NCBI RefSeq assembly: GCF_001649575.2
Contig: NC_051443.1
Coordinates: 5,807,566 to 5,871,565, forward strand
DNA: 64,000 nt
Reading direction: 5' to 3'
DNA from: Kryptolebias marmoratus
Lineage: Eukaryota > Chordata > Actinopteri > Cyprinodontiformes > Rivulidae
The first letter of the stretch is position 1. Each line of letters starts with the position of its first letter. Positions 36,122-49,700 of this stretch are shown in pieces. Under the pieces are notes generated by a model. The model was given only the letters and a program-made list of their open reading frames with translations, did no database searches and was not told the DNA's origin. Position numbers and translations under genes: made by a program.

Positions 36122-39100
36122 ATGGAAACACAGGTGAGGATTAATTCAGACAACTTCCTCTAAAATTTGATTTGTTCATGATTGTTTAGCTTTTTTTAAT
36201 TAAGCAGAGGCAAAACTGTCTTTTAATTTTACAAATATGGTGGGAAAGAAATCATTATTAAGGGGATTTAAAATGAATGTTGTGTTTAATGCCACAGTAT
36301 TGCACAACTGTGGAAACCAGGGAACTAAAGAGTACATTGATGCTTCTTTTTCAGTTTTTGATAAATGGGCAGAAACCTGCAGGTGTTTCAGCATGATGTG
36401 AAGTGTAGAGGTGTGCTTGAGTGGTGTATCAGTTTTCAAATTTAAAACATGTTGAACTAAATTGAACTGAAACTTTAAAACACCTCGTAAAATGTATATT
36501 TTTCAATTAACAGTTTTGTTTTTGTTTTTTTAAGGTTCAACTGAAAATGGCACACAGCGACATCCAGGAGAAGATCATCAAAGACCCGATGGAGGAGAAC
36601 ACTGAGGAACAATTCCTCAAGAATCTCTACCTTTTTATGAAGAAGAGAGACACACCAATTGAAAGGATTCCCAACCTGGGCTTCAAACAAAGTAATTATG
36701 AAGATTTGACTTTGAACACATTAGATTTATCACCATTTTTATCAAAAATCTTGCACAAATGATTTGAGTCTACATAGTGTTTGAAATAGAAAGACTACAC
36801 TGTAAAACCTGATCAATTAATTCAACTCAAATCATTTGAGGAAACTGGTTGCCTTGAATCATCTGTGTTTATAAAGTCAAACAGTTTAAGTATACAAAAA
36901 CTTTAAAATGGAGGTAAAGCAACTCAAGTTATTTAACTCACTTGTATGAATAAAGTCAGGAATGCATAACTTTGAGTTGTTGAAATTAAATCTAAGGTCA
37001 TTTTACAAAACCATTAAAATGATTTGCTTAGATTTATTGATTTATTAGAGCACAACTTGATCTTTTATAATCAAAAACAATGGTGATTTGTCACATTGTA
37101 TCAGTATTTAAGTCAAGTCAGATCAGAGAAGTCAGTGCAACAAATCAAAACTTAAAAATCTCCAAATATTTAGGCATACTCAAAACAACTGAGGTAATTC
37201 TACAGAAACTAGTTTGAGTACAGCTTATTTGCGGAATGAAGTTCCTTTAACTTTTTCTAAATATTCAAGTCTTGGTAACCAAATTCTTTTATTATGTTGT
37301 GCTCATTGGTGTTTGCAGTGCAGTTAGATTAAAGATTTGTAAGCATCTGAGAACTTGTCTGTGATTTAAGCTACTTGTTCAGTTTTTTCTTATTTGACTT
37401 TTTAGATGAGCTAATTATTTAAATTCAAGATTTAAATAAATGGCATAATCTTCTTCTTGTGCTGACAACCTAAGGGAAATAGTATTTATTTATTTATTTG
37501 TTTTAAGTAATACAAATTATTAAGGATGCTTTATGGTTATAATTTAAATATATGTATTGTAGGAATGAAGTAAAAACTTTAATGTTATTTTTTCTGCTGT
37601 TTTCCAGTTGATCTATATGTGATGTTCAAGACTGTCAATGAAATGGGTGGTTACCACAAGGTAATTATTTTTTATTTCCTATTAATCAGTAATAATTTAT
37701 GTATTTTCTAATATTTAATAATTATTAAAGCTGAAATTCTTTATAGAACTGGTTTATTAGCTGTTCAAAAATAACACGAGATAGAACTGTAACTTTACAC
37801 AAATAGTTAAAGTAAATGTTAAAGAGATGTTAAGATTTATCTTGTGCATTGTAAATTTACTTCTGAAATATTGTAGTATTTAGCAGCAGTTTATTTAGTG
37901 CACAGTTCTTAATAACAAACACTAAAGAAACTGTTTGCTCACCCCAGGTGACTTCTCATCAGCTGTGGAAACGAGTTTACAACACACTCGGAGGAAACCC
38001 TAGGAGCACAAGTGCAGCCACATGCACCCGAAGGCATTATGAAAAGTGAGAACAATCATCTGTTGTCTGGGTCATATTTTTATCATCAACAGCTAAAAGG
38101 GCAAAAATGTTTTTGAATGCATGTGTGTGTGTGTGTGGGGGGGGGTGCTCATCTGTCTCTCTGTTTGCAAAATATCTCATAAATTGCTCAGTAGATTTAA
38201 ATGAAACTTTCAGAAAGTAATTGTTGGATGAACATCTACAATTAATTTACCTTTAGGGTCAGCACAATTCAAGATGGGTGCCACAGCTAATCAAACTTAG
38301 CAAACACAAAAATGACTAATTCATTTTTAGACATACTGAGCTAAAATTTAATGTGGTGGTAGCTGAGTCACTCACAACACATACTCTCAGCACTAACACG
38401 TCTAATGAAATCTCACAATATTGTGAGATTCTACATAACAATGTTTTTAAGAATCAACAAAAACAGCAGTCCTTTCTTACCATACGTTGATTTTACTTTA
38501 CAACTCTCGTGTGGAAGGCAGTGGGTGATATGCATTCCTTTAAAGAATATTAGGCCTTTAATTTTCTAAAGCTTGTCTAAGTTATTTTTTTTTTTTTATT
38601 GTTGCTGTTTAGGCTGCTTCTGCCTTATGAATGTCACTTGAAAGGGATATTAATGAGCAGCATGCCTCAGCATCAGCCTAAACCTTTCCGCTATCCCAAA
38701 GATGATGACGGTGGCCAGAGACCATCCAAACGCAGGTTGTTGTCCCTGCAGCTGCACCAGGTTTGTAATGTAAATTATCTTTATTAATAAACAATTAATT
38801 AAACTGTTGTTTCTGCTGCTGATAGACTGTTTATCTTTCCTACAGGGGTCTCACAACTTCCAAACAAACCCACATGGGAGTATTTACTCTCTGCCTCTCC
38901 AATTTCCCCACTTCTACCACCCAAGCCACCCCATTCTGCCGCCTTATGTCCCCATCTCATCCTCGGTGTTGACACCACATACACCCACTGTTGCCCAGCC
39001 CAGATTCCACTTCCAGCCAACTCAACCAGACACTGCTGACTTTGTCAAGGAGCCGCTGGAGCAGCTGCGCTACCTTGCAGAGCAGTACAAGACCTCGGCT

Positions 39101-40132
39101 GGACAGCCTCTAAATCTCAGCAAGAAAGATTCAAGTTGGGAATTGAACCTGAGTCCGATCTCGTCATTCTCCCCACTTTTGTCCAGCAAGAATCCAAAGT
39201 TTTTAAATAAACCCTCCACGCTCTACAGCCCTCATCGTGCAGGGGTAGTGAGAGGTGAAAAGTGCGAGACGCAAGACAATGAGTCCAGCGGACAGGTCTC
39301 TCCCCTTTCTGAATCTGCAAAAGAAACAGAGAAGAATGCTGCTGATGACATCATCTCCACGCCTTCAAATAGCCCAATGAATGGTCGCGCTCTTACAGTG
39401 GAAGAGGAAATGGATGTCATTGAAGTGGTAAAGCCCACCAGCTCTCCTAAAACAGACTTGCCAAAACCCAGAGAGGCCAGTCCAGTTGCAGAGGGACAAA
39501 TACTCCCTAGAGAAAAGGAGGAGAATAATATGGAAATTGAGGTTCCGTTGTCTGTAGTCCAAAAATGGCTCAGCATGTGTAGGGGTCCAATTAAAGAGCC
39601 TCTTCCTCCAGATCATGAGGTATCCTCTAGAAAAAGGAGCTGGTCTGATGTGAACGACTTACCCACTGACCTGACATGTCGCGTGAACCCTCAGAACCAG
39701 AGCTCAGCTGAGGAGTTAAGGCTGAAGAATGAACCAAGCTTAACACCAAACGTCCAGTCACCCAACCAACAGCACAGTAACAGCCAGAGTCCTTTCACCA
39801 GCTGCATATCTTCTCTTGGAGGCAGCAGTCTGAAAGCTACAGCCATCCAGGACATCTGGCCTTTCCACCAGCAGAAGATAAACAAGACATTCAACTTCAA
39901 ATCAGCAAGTTTCTGGGAAACGTGTGATAATAACAGCCTGGCTCCCCAAAAACCAATTCTAGCTGATTCTGCCCCTAAATTCTTTGGGGAAGACCCAGTC
40001 CGGGGGGGTAAAGAAAGATTAGAGATGGAGTCTTCAGCTGTGCTCATGGTGAACTCCAGCCCGGCTTCTGTGCTGCACCTCACCACCGAGGAGGTTATGA
40101 AACTGAAGAAAATCATCTCGAGTTCATCGTGA
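36122..40132 (+). CDS. arid6: ARID-domain transcription factor, ARID5 family (arid6-like)
   Basis: Six coding exons: 36122-36133, 36535-36691, 37608-37660, 37948-38045, 38613-38760, 38846-40132. All junctions are GT/AG and phases agree, giving 584 aa. The ATG at 36122 is the first in frame; an upstream in-frame TGA lies at 36026. Residues about 28-116 form an AT-rich DNA-binding ARID domain (EEQFLKNLYLFMKKRDTPIE, GFKQIDLY, LWKRVYNTLGG, STSAATCTRRHYEK) of the ARID5 type. The 428-aa last exon is low-complexity Pro/Ser-rich with two CtBP-like motifs, PLNLSKK and PTDLT, and an acidic patch, suggesting a nuclear transcriptional regulator. ARID5B is far larger and has a long N-terminus absent here, so the small fish paralogue arid6 fits best; arid5a is the alternative. 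An AATAAA lies at 40566. Confidence 0.93.
36798..37320. mobile_element. Possible MITE in intron 2
   Basis: The start CACTGTAAAACC and the end GTTTGCAGTG are approximate inverted repeats. The interior has 'AATTCAACTCAAATCATTTGA' and 'ACTGGTTGCCTTGAATC', resembling a common fish MITE. No clear duplication. Confidence 0.45.
38115..38570 (-). repeat. Family A repeat in intron 4, preceded by GT/G run
   Basis: A (TG)n(G)n run at about 38122-38147 leads into 'TTTGCAAAATATCTCATAAAT'. The copy continues to 'GTGGGTGATATGCATTCCTTT', a nearly complete reverse copy ending about 45 bp before exon 5. Confidence 0.75.
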
Positions 40133-40565
40133 AAACCTGAAAACAAAACCAACACCACATTAAAGCTTTATTTTCTGTTGATTTTATTTTTTAACTTCCA
40201 ATCTCTAGAGAAGGTATACAGTTTTTTATATTATGTTGTTCTGATTAAATCAGAAAGAATTTTAACTTGTAGTCAAAGCACAAAAAGAAATGTTAATTTC
40301 TTTCTTTTGTATTGCAAGAATTTTGATTTAAAACATCAGTCTTTTTGAGATTAATTAACATTAGTACATAAAATGCCTTTTTTGCTAAATATTTTAAAGA
40401 AGTTGCTTGATTCTGTGAATTACAGAAGTTCACTTTATTGTTATTATTTTGATTTTGTACATAGTAAGAAAATAATTTCCCATTATTTTATTCATTATTT
40501 GCTTGTAAATAATAAATGTATATATAAATTAAGCTTTTTTACCTTTGTATGACTCAAACAAATTT

Positions 40566-40571
40566 AATAAA
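40566..40571 (+). promoter_or_regulatory. arid6: Polyadenylation signal of the ARID gene
   Basis: AATAAA about 435 bases after the stop codon. An earlier AATAAA near 40509 is an alternative site. Confidence 0.6.
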
Positions 40572-40734
40572 GTTTCAAAACTGATTTGCTGAATGAGTTT
40601 TTCTGTTGGAAAAAATGAAAAATATTTTTATTATTACTCCTCAACGTGTCACATGGTCAAATATTATTTTTTATCATATTTACCGATTTTTCCCTCTTGA
40701 TTACCACTTGTTTTTTACGAACTGTCATCACCTA

Positions 40735-41080
40735 ACATTCCTTGAAGGAATGCATATCACCAACTGCCTTCATGCCAAAGGTTTTGATTATGATCATCTT
40801 GTGTTGAGAAATGAGACAGAATAAGCGCTAGTATGGCTAAGTTGTAAAAGTAACACTGTTAGATCTCACATGATTTGCTAGCACTATGTGTTGGAGATGA
40901 CTCTCAGCTACTACTGCACCAAAGTTTAGCGCAGTATTGTAAAACTGATTAAGTTATAGCAATTTCAGACTTTCTAATTTCAGTTGGCTGTAGGACCCAA
41001 TTTAAATAGAATTGTCTGAAAGTTTTATCAAGGTTTAATCAAAATGGCTTTCTCTCTCATTCCAATATAATCAGGTCTTT
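40735..41080 (+). repeat. Family A dispersed repeat
   Basis: Starts with the palindrome CATTCCTTGAAGGAATG followed by CATATCACC, then the middle blocks. Lies about 160 bp downstream of the ARID gene's polyadenylation signal. Confidence 0.75.
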
Positions 41081-42039
41081 AATTATATGGAAGCTTTCAG
41101 ACTGATACAAATTTAGTAGGACTCAGTTAACCAATGAAAAACAATAATATCTACCACACATTCAAAGACTTTTCCAATGGTTCAGCAATGTGGAGATACA
41201 GAGGGGCTGAATGGTATGACTTAGTTTTTACTGAAAAAATTAATTCTAATTTTAGCACTTTGTTAAACTTCTTCGAATTTTACCTTGAACATAATGAGCG
41301 TGACCTCCTAACGTGCTGCTTTTATTGTTGTAATTGTTACTTTCCGTTTGAAAGCCTTTGTGTACACAAATATCTGATGTGTCAAAATCAGGAAAAGTAC
41401 AGACACTCCCCATAGTGTTCATTCAGACACAATAAATTTGCATGCAAATTTTTTAGTTACATCACAGAGTACTCGTATCTATTATGGTCAACTTAACCTA
41501 AAGACTATTTCATCTGAACTTTAAACCTTCAACAGAAAACAGGTGAAACAAACTAATTACCATGTATCTCTGAGATGGCTTATTGTACTTGCCCTTTTAC
41601 TTAATGAGAACTAAACTGATGGTAGTCCATGTGAGATACAGTACCCAGCTTAAACAGGTCTAGACATGAATCCTACTTTTATTACATAGGAGCTTATTGC
41701 TTAAGTTAAAGTATGTGGAGAGTCTTCATTTTAAGCTTCTGATATTTTTTTAAATACTCCTCAGAGTGAAACAAAATCAACTAAAATTAAAACAAGCACC
41801 AGTGTTAGGATTCTATTGAGCCTTTCATATTATTGTTAATGCACATTGTATATATTTTACTGAAAATTTGGAATCAAATATCCTGAAAAATTATATTTAC
41901 TGGCAATAATACACTGGCATAGTAAATACAACTTACAATATGTGTACAGTGTTTTGAAACCAAAATACTCTTCTCTGAGAACTTAAAACAAGTTGTAACT
42001 AGAGACATTGCATTTTTGAACAAATGCAGTGAATGCTGA
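41081..42039. other. Intergenic, nothing recognised
   Basis: AT-rich, with no exon-like sequence on either strand. Confidence 0.45.
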
Positions 42040-42500
42040 GCACAAAATATTAACTGACTTAAAAAATGGCTTTGCTAAAAATTTTGCTAAAGAAGCTGGA
42101 ACTGACTTAAAGAAGCTAAATACTAGCTAAATGCTAAATGGAGCAAAATACTCGCTAAAAGTAGCAAATGTCTCACTGAGAGCTAAATTTAGCCAATGGC
42201 CATCTAAATATAAAAGTAACAAAATGCTAACTAAAAGCTAAAAAGTGCAAAACACTACAAGTATCAAATGTCTTGTTAAAAGCTAAAAGTCGCAGATGGC
42301 AAACTAAAAGTAAGAAAAGGCTAGTTAAAAACTTAAAATAGCATAAAGGTAGCCAACAGCTAAAAGTAGCAAAATGCTAGCTAAGAGTTAAAAGTAGCAG
42401 AATGGTAGCTAAAACCTAACAAGTAACAAATGAAGACAAAAATTATATGCTGAAGCAGATTTCAAAGAGCAACGTTTTTGAAGGAAGGAGTGCATTTCTC
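42040..42500. repeat. GCTAAAAGTAGC repeat array (family C)
   Basis: Imperfect repetition of GCTAAAAGTAGCAAAATGCTA-type words, followed by 'TATGCTGAAGCAGATTTC'. The same order is seen at 62885-63392. Confidence 0.7.
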
Positions 42501-42639
42501 TGGGGAAAATATTTGTGAATTAAGTGAAATATTTGGCCCCGTGGACTATAGATGTAGGCATAAAAGTTGAAAAAACATAAAGTTATAGCACCCATCTCCC
42601 AAATGAGCTGAACATTTTAAAAATATCTATCCCTTCTTC

Positions 42640-43020
42640 TCTTTTACCCACTTTTTCCATTCAGGGTCTTGGGGAGCTGCCTATCTCCAGTCCCTGTATG
42701 AGACGCAGGGGACACTCTGGACAGGTTGCAAGTCCATCACAGGGACACATAGAGACAAACAAGACAAACAACCACTCAAGCTCTTACTCATGTAGTAGTA
42801 ATTTAGAGTTAACAATTAACCTTACATGTATGGTATTGGTGTGTGGGAGGGAACCGGAGTACCTTGAGTAAACCCACGTGTGTACTGGGAAAGCATGCAA
42901 GCTCCACCCAGAAAGGCCCCAGGGGCCCTGTGACATTGCTGTGAGGTGACAGCTCTAATCGCTGACCTGCTTGCTGTGAGGCGAGAGCTCTAATCGTTGA
43001 CCTGCTGTGCTGCCTCCGTT
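42640..43020 (-). mobile_element. SINE, reverse orientation, with duplicated head
   Basis: Nearly full-length reverse copy ('GGACAGGTTGCAAGTCCATC', 'GTGGGAGGGAACCGGAGTAC', 'CCACCCAGAAAGGCCCCAGG'). The head segment GCTGTGAGG.GA.AGCTCTAATCG.TGACCTGC occurs twice in tandem at about 42939-43008. Confidence 0.75.
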
Positions 43021-43489
43021 TCGAAATATGAATGGCCAAAATAGAACAAAGAATGCAGAAGTAGTTCGGCTGCAACATTTTTATGGGAAAAGAAAACACG
43101 GGACATCATTAGTGTGAGTTTTCACACAACAGTAAACAACTATAATGACTGGACAGTGCATTATTACTTGGACAAAAACAATAAAAATGCAAATATATGA
43201 AAAAGCCTTTCCACATAAAAACTAGTAGCGATCAGAGGGAGGAGCAATGTCAGCTTACAGTAAAAACATTTTCATTGTGAGTCAGTTTCAAACAAGTTAG
43301 ACTTTTGTTTCATTATGATCATCTGAAAATCAGTAGCTAAAAGTTGCTAGATTAATTTATCTAAACTGAAAGTTATTGCCTGAAGGAACTAACGAATAAA
43401 TACTTGAATTTAGTTTTTACTTGATCTAAGTGCATTGCAATAAATGAAGCAAAAAAAGTAAAATATTAACAGACAATGAGCATTTAGAA

Positions 43490-43715
43490 ATATTTTTATT
43501 TCACATCTCATCTTAGCACTGGTTGAACAAATAATTAGGATTTATAAATGAAAGAATATAAACAGTAAACAGAGTACAGGAAAGTCTGGGTTTCTGAGAT
43601 AGATTGTGAATGAGCAGCCTTTAACACATCTATGGTCAGACAAAGTCTCCATTGACAGACAGAATAAGAAAATCATCTCCTCTCTTCATTGCAGCTGTAG
43701 CCATGTGATTATTAG
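43490..43715 (-). CDS. Candidate terminal exon of the rtkn2-like gene
   Basis: The reverse strand has a good acceptor (TTCTTTTGCAG) ending at 43716 and an AATAAA at 43500-43495. Joined to the exon 52870-52783 in its phase, the first base completes a Ser codon and the next codon is TAA (43714-43712). The rest would then be 3' UTR. In another phase the exon reads 25 codons ending NGDFV-stop, which would need an extra, unseen exon. The exon call is plausible; which phase is used is unsettled. Confidence 0.45.
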
Positions 43716-46700
43716 CTGCAAAAGAAAAAGAAAAAAATCCATTAGTGTCATGAAATAACAATAAATGAGCCTTGCTCTAATTGTTCTTCTTAGCATTGTA
43801 GCAAAAAATGTCACGATGTGGTGAGAGCGTGGCGAACCCAATTCGCAGACTCATAATTGATAAACAAAAATATTTATTTTTAAATAACAAAACTGAAAAC
43901 AAAAAGCTGACGTGGCAGCAAAACTAACTATAACAAAAATCCAGGTAGTTAACAAAGGCGGGACAAGGCAAGGCAAAAACAGAGAGGGACCAGAGACCAG
44001 ACTAGAACCAAACACGAACAAACAACAATGAATCGGCAGGGAGGTGGAGAGGAAGACCAAGTTTTAAAGCAGAGGGTGATGAGGAGAAGTGGGAACAGGT
44101 GTGTGATTAGGAGTGAAGACAGCTGGAGATGGGTGTGACAGGAAACCAAAAAACTGCTGAGCGGAGGACAGGTGAGTGATGACAAAACAGAACCAAAACA
44201 TAGAGAAGACAAAACAACACCAAGACAAGGACAAAAAACAGCAAACACAAGAAAACCCCAAATCAAAACAGAACAAAACCCAGACACATGACAAAAAATA
44301 TCTCATTAATAACTAAATAAATTTCTGTGAAACTTTTTACAGAAATAAATTATTGGACAGATATCTACTACTGATTAATGTTTAAAGTTAACCTGATTCT
44401 AATTAGCTGATACCACCTCTGATCATAGAAAACACAAAAACAGCTGTAACTCAGTCAATTTTACAGATAATGAGCTAAAGTTTGGTGTGGTAGTAGCTGA
44501 GAGTCATCACCAACACATATCCTAGTGCTAACTGAATGCATGAGATCTTAAAACTTTAGCAATAACCACTGGAGTCAACTTTAACTGTTTGTCAGTAAAA
44601 TATCTTATAAAGCACTAAACATAATTAAATTATCTTTTAGAAATGAACCTTGGGATAAACATCTACAACTCATTATATTTTGGAATCAGCCTATTGTAAG
44701 ATGGCCACCACAGCTGACAGATCCTAACATTTAAACGGCTATACATCTGTCAGTTCTACAGATACTAAGCCAAGATTTGATGTTGTAGTTGTTGAGAGTC
44801 ATTAACAACACATACTCTGAGTGCTAACAGACCGTGCAATATCACATAAGATCGTGCAAACTGTCGTTTATGAGGTTTGACTAAAAACAAAACACCAAAA
44901 TGAAAGATGACAGGCGAAATACATTGCATCTTTAATTTCACTTTGAAATGTAATTATTATCTGCACAGGTTTTGTGCAAGGAAGGTGAATCGACATGGAA
45001 ACTGTTTCTTTGTGGCCTAAACACACCCCTAATGGCATTCCAGTCTTTATAATAGACTCATCACACCCCCTGGCAGTTGAAACTATTCCGACAAGTTTGC
45101 CAGAAAACCGCAGTTTACTCTTATCAGGGCATCAGCAGGTATGAGGATGTAGTGTGTTTCATTTCAAAACAACAAAAAGCCTAATGAGATGACTCATTCT
45201 AGCAGGGTTGTCAGGATGTGTCCGTGAGTCCAGTCAGACTTCTTCTTATACAGGAAATGAATCTGTTTTTAGTGGGGTTTTTTGGGGTTGAGTTTTCCTT
45301 TTGTTTTTTTTATTTAGATTGTTCACAACACATGTTATATACATCATTTTTTTCCTAATCAATGGGGATCAAATTTTATTCATGTTTTTTAACATCACTG
45401 AATGACATTAAACTAAATCTGAATTTGATAAAATGGTAATCTGGCAAATTCTATAACACCCTCGTTTGCATCAGAATATTGTTTTATCTCTGCAAACAAC
45501 TTTTCAAACCTCGTAGATGAACTCATCACAACTAGAAACTCCATATTGTAAAATATTGCAAAATATCTCATGAGCCACTGAACAGATTTTAATGAAACTT
45601 TCAAACTGAATTTGAAACTTATCTCTAACAAAAAAATCCAAGCCCTAACAAATCCTGTGAGATCTTTGTTTAAATCTTTGCCATTAACCATTGGTTTCAA
45701 CTCTGCCTGTCTATTAGCAAAATATCTTGTGATCCACTTGACAGATTTTATTGAAACGTCCAGAAAGCAATCATTAGTTGTCCATTTATAACTGATTAAC
45801 TTTTAGAGTCACCCCAATTCAGGATGATGACCAAAGCTAATCAACACTGGTCAACTCAAAAATTGCTTTATGTCAGTCAGTTTTGCAGATATTGATCTAA
45901 ATTTGATGTGGCTGTGGCAGTATCATCGACACTTAATTCAAGCTTAACAGATCATGCAATGTTGCACAAGACTGTGCATTATATAATTTCTCAACATAAG
46001 ATAATCTCAGTTTAAAACTGTTGCATGAAAGACAACAGGCAACATGAATTCCATCAAAGTAAGCTAGGCCTTTTAATTTTATAAGCGATTTAAAGATCTG
46101 TAATGTGAGATTTTGTCACATTATTTATGCTAATCACTGAAAACATCAGCAGAGATGTATCTGCCTTTCTGTAGAAAAAGATGTTAAAGACAAGCCATTC
46201 AATCCTAGCTAGGTGCAAACTGAAAGTCAGAAACCTTTATGCAAACATTTATTAGCCTATGTCATTCCAAGGATACTCGAGAAGAATATTGCTCATTAGT
46301 TGAAATGCAAGACAAAGCCAGTATTGTAGGAACAAACTTTGTCACTGTCCCAGCTTGTTACCCGGCATAAATCAAACTATCAAACTTGTGCAGTCAAACC
46401 TGTTCTCGCTGACATTTTGTGACCAACTTCTGACTTTTCTCTGTACACAAACAGTCACCCTTCTGAACTTTTAACAAATGAGGTCTTTTTAGGCAGACTA
46501 AAACTTGTAACTTTTGTTTGCTTGCGAGTGTAATAAGTCAACTTGTAGGTTTGTGTTTCAGGACATGGCCCTTGTTTTACAAGAGGGCCATTATGTGTTT
46601 CGGTCTAAAAGGTATTTGTTTTGCTTAGCTCTGAAGTCATTTATTAAATCACACCAGTGCTGACCTCAGAAAGTTCACAATAAAAGAGAAGACTGTTACC

Positions 46701-49700
46701 GTCATCGAAGTTTATCACTGTTCTTTAGAAATAACCAACAAACAAACCTATTGAAACATGAATCAGAGCAATTAAAAACCCATCCTGCTGAAATTTGCAT
46801 ATTTATTTAGATGGTGACATGATTGTTGTAGCATACCAGAGAATCATTAATGCATGTCTCAAATGACAAACCTGGATGACAAATAATTCAAAGGCTTAAC
46901 TGTTGGATTGCCTTTAAACAGCAGGGTGTTGGCTCTGTTGTTTTATATGTCCAACTGTTTAGAGGAACAGTGAAAATACATGCCTAACAATTCATCTTTT
47001 CATGACTGAGATTCAAATCTTTGTTTTCAATTCTTTTGTGTTTTACTGACAGAACTCCTCCCGGATGGCATAAATGGTGGCATTAAACTATGCCCTTCGA
47101 ACAGCTTGTACTAACACAGAATTTTAGATTTGTCAAAGATTCACGGCCAGTGGCATTGTTTTTGGAAAAGATAGATGTTCCAATGTGATGCGTGATCATT
47201 CATTTTATACCTGCCACAACTGTGTTTTCTCTGGATTTTAGCTGGACAATATTTGACCTGTATTCTGTTCTATTTTTCTTTTCTTTTTGATGACTTATAT
47301 TTAGATTTTTTAAGCCTTGATCAAACCACAAAACTCAAAAAAGACCATAGCTCCAAAATTAAAAACATTGTATAATCATGGTTCTTCCATCTCTTCTTGT
47401 AAACAGCCTCTGTGTTGCATTGAAAATTTTTTAAACAAGATCCTGAAATTTCCCTTTTTTGTCTTCTTTACATTCAAGATGAGGTGATTGTTCACACTGC
47501 GTGTGAAAAAGCAGTTTTCTGGTTCTCTGTACTCAGGTTTTGTTCATCCCTGACACACCCCATACCTCTGCACTCTTCAAGGCTTTTATACTGTGATGAT
47601 GGGCAAGGCTTTCTGTTTTAAAGCCTGAATTTTCAGTATTCTAAGAAAAAAATCTCCATTTGCCAAATAAGAGATTTAGCAATTGATAAAACAGACAATG
47701 CAGCAGACTGACACTCAATATGTAATGAGCCACATAGTGCAGTGACATCAGTCTTTCACTGAATGTTGACAAAACAAAGGTACTCAGCAGTGTCCTCTGA
47801 CCATCAACGATACTGTTGTGGAGAGAGTGAACAGTAAATTCTTGGGTGTGAGCATTGATTGGGTGTGTGATTGATAGTGATCATCTTTTTATCGAAGTGC
47901 CATCAATCAAGAGGATCCTGACCACCTGAAAGCAGTTGCATTCAGAGGTTTCCATCCACTGCTCATGGGCAATAATTTGGGGGGGTTTATTGATTTGTAT
48001 GAACTGCTCTCTTTCCAGTGTAGAATGATTATACAATGTTTGAATTTATTGTGGAATCTCAAAATTATGCGTATAGGCTCAAATATATGCACTCATATTT
48101 AGTTAAGTGTCCCTTAGCAAGTTGCACTTCAACCTTGGCCTTTTTGTATCAATCAACAAGATTCTGGTATAATTCTGGCTGATAGTTGACTGCTTTTCTT
48201 GTCAGAATTGGTCAATTTAAATTAAATTGTTGGTTTCCTTGCATTGACCCGGTTTTTAAACAGAGTCCCTAACCTCTCAATCGAGTTGAGGTAGGGGCTT
48301 TTGGAAGACCATTCCAGAATCTTATTGTTAGCTTCTTAATATTAGCTGTTTTATCCTGTAAGAAACCAGTTTTGAGATGTGCTAGAGATCATTGTCTTGT
48401 TGGAACACCCAAACTGTGTCCAAGTTTCAACTGTCCAGTGGTGATTTGAAGTGAAGTTGAAGAATTTTGAGGTAAAAGTAGCCTTCCTTGTTCACTATTC
48501 CATCCACCAGCCCCACAACATGCTTAACAGTTGGTACAGTGTTCTTAGGTTTGAAAACCTCACCTCGACTCTTCCAAAGAAACTTCTCGTCATTGTGGCC
48601 AAATACCTCAATCTGTCAGGGTTCTGGAATATTCTGGTGTGTTTTTTGCCTGCTGCTTTCATGTTTTCTCTAGTAGATGGCGTGGGTTCTTCCAGGTGGT
48701 TGCTGCAGCAGGTGTTCCTCATCAGGTGCTCATCAGGGAGGTTTAAGGGGAGTCGTCTGCCAGCACTTCAATGTCAGAGTGTTAACATGTGTGGTAAGTG
48801 TGATACCTACCTGACCAAGATTTAGTATCTATGCCTTGTTCATGCCGCGTTCTTGGATTTGACCAGTGTTTATGATATATGCATCGTTCATGAGTTCATG
48901 CTTTGTTCCAGGTTTACTCCCTTGGACCTTGAGCACTGTGCTGGTTTCCGGATCAAAGTTAGGTTCTTGGAAAGGACTTACCTCTCGCTAAGAGATACCA
49001 CGCCGGAACACTACCTCCATACCGAACCCTGCCCACCCTCCACCGCCACCTGGAGACCTCTCCTCTACGGACTCCTATGGACCTACAGGACATTCATTCC
49101 AGATCCCATCACCTCTCCTAGGCAAACAACCTTCATTACTCTGTAAGCTGTTGCTCTTCAAGTTCTATCACATCATCTCTAACTATAAATTAATACGGAC
49201 TCTCTCTCCCTCTCAGTGGGCAACCCGATTCCAGAGAAGCCAGTTTGCCTGTTTTTCTACCTCCACTGATTAAATAAACATTTTCTGTTTCATCTACTTG
49301 GTCTCCTGGGTGTGTTTGGCATGTGGGCTAACTCACACAATCTTTGTCTCATCTAACCATAAAACCTTTGTCTAGAACACCTTTGCCTTGTCTAAGTGGA
49401 TAACTCATTAAATCTCAAATAGGCGCTGGCTGCTAAGAAGTATTTGACCTTGACCTTGAACGACATGTGGATTCTTCCACATGCCATTTGGCAAACTAGT
49501 CAAGATTTTATGAGCTTTCTTCAGCAGTGACTCTCTCTTTGCCACTCTCCCATAGAGCCTAGACTGGTGAAGAACCTGCGAAAAAGTTGTTGTAGAACAG
49601 TCTCTCCCATCTTACCTGCTGAAGCCTGTAAATCCTTCAGAGAGTCACAGATGTCTTGGTGGCCTCTCTCACGATTCTCCTTCTTCACAGTCACTCAGCA

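Noticed and set aside
36547..36549. Start of the ARID protein at the second methionine
   Set aside because: The ATG at 36122 is in frame across a clean splice and has an upstream in-frame stop, so it is the better start, though the later Met cannot be excluded.
38807..38845. Methionine upstream of the last ARID exon
   Set aside because: Lies in the intron before the TTTCCTACAG acceptor; the mature reading enters at 38846.
39691..40158. 155-aa reverse open frame
   Set aside because: Antisense shadow of the last ARID exon, whose forward reading is in phase with five upstream exons.
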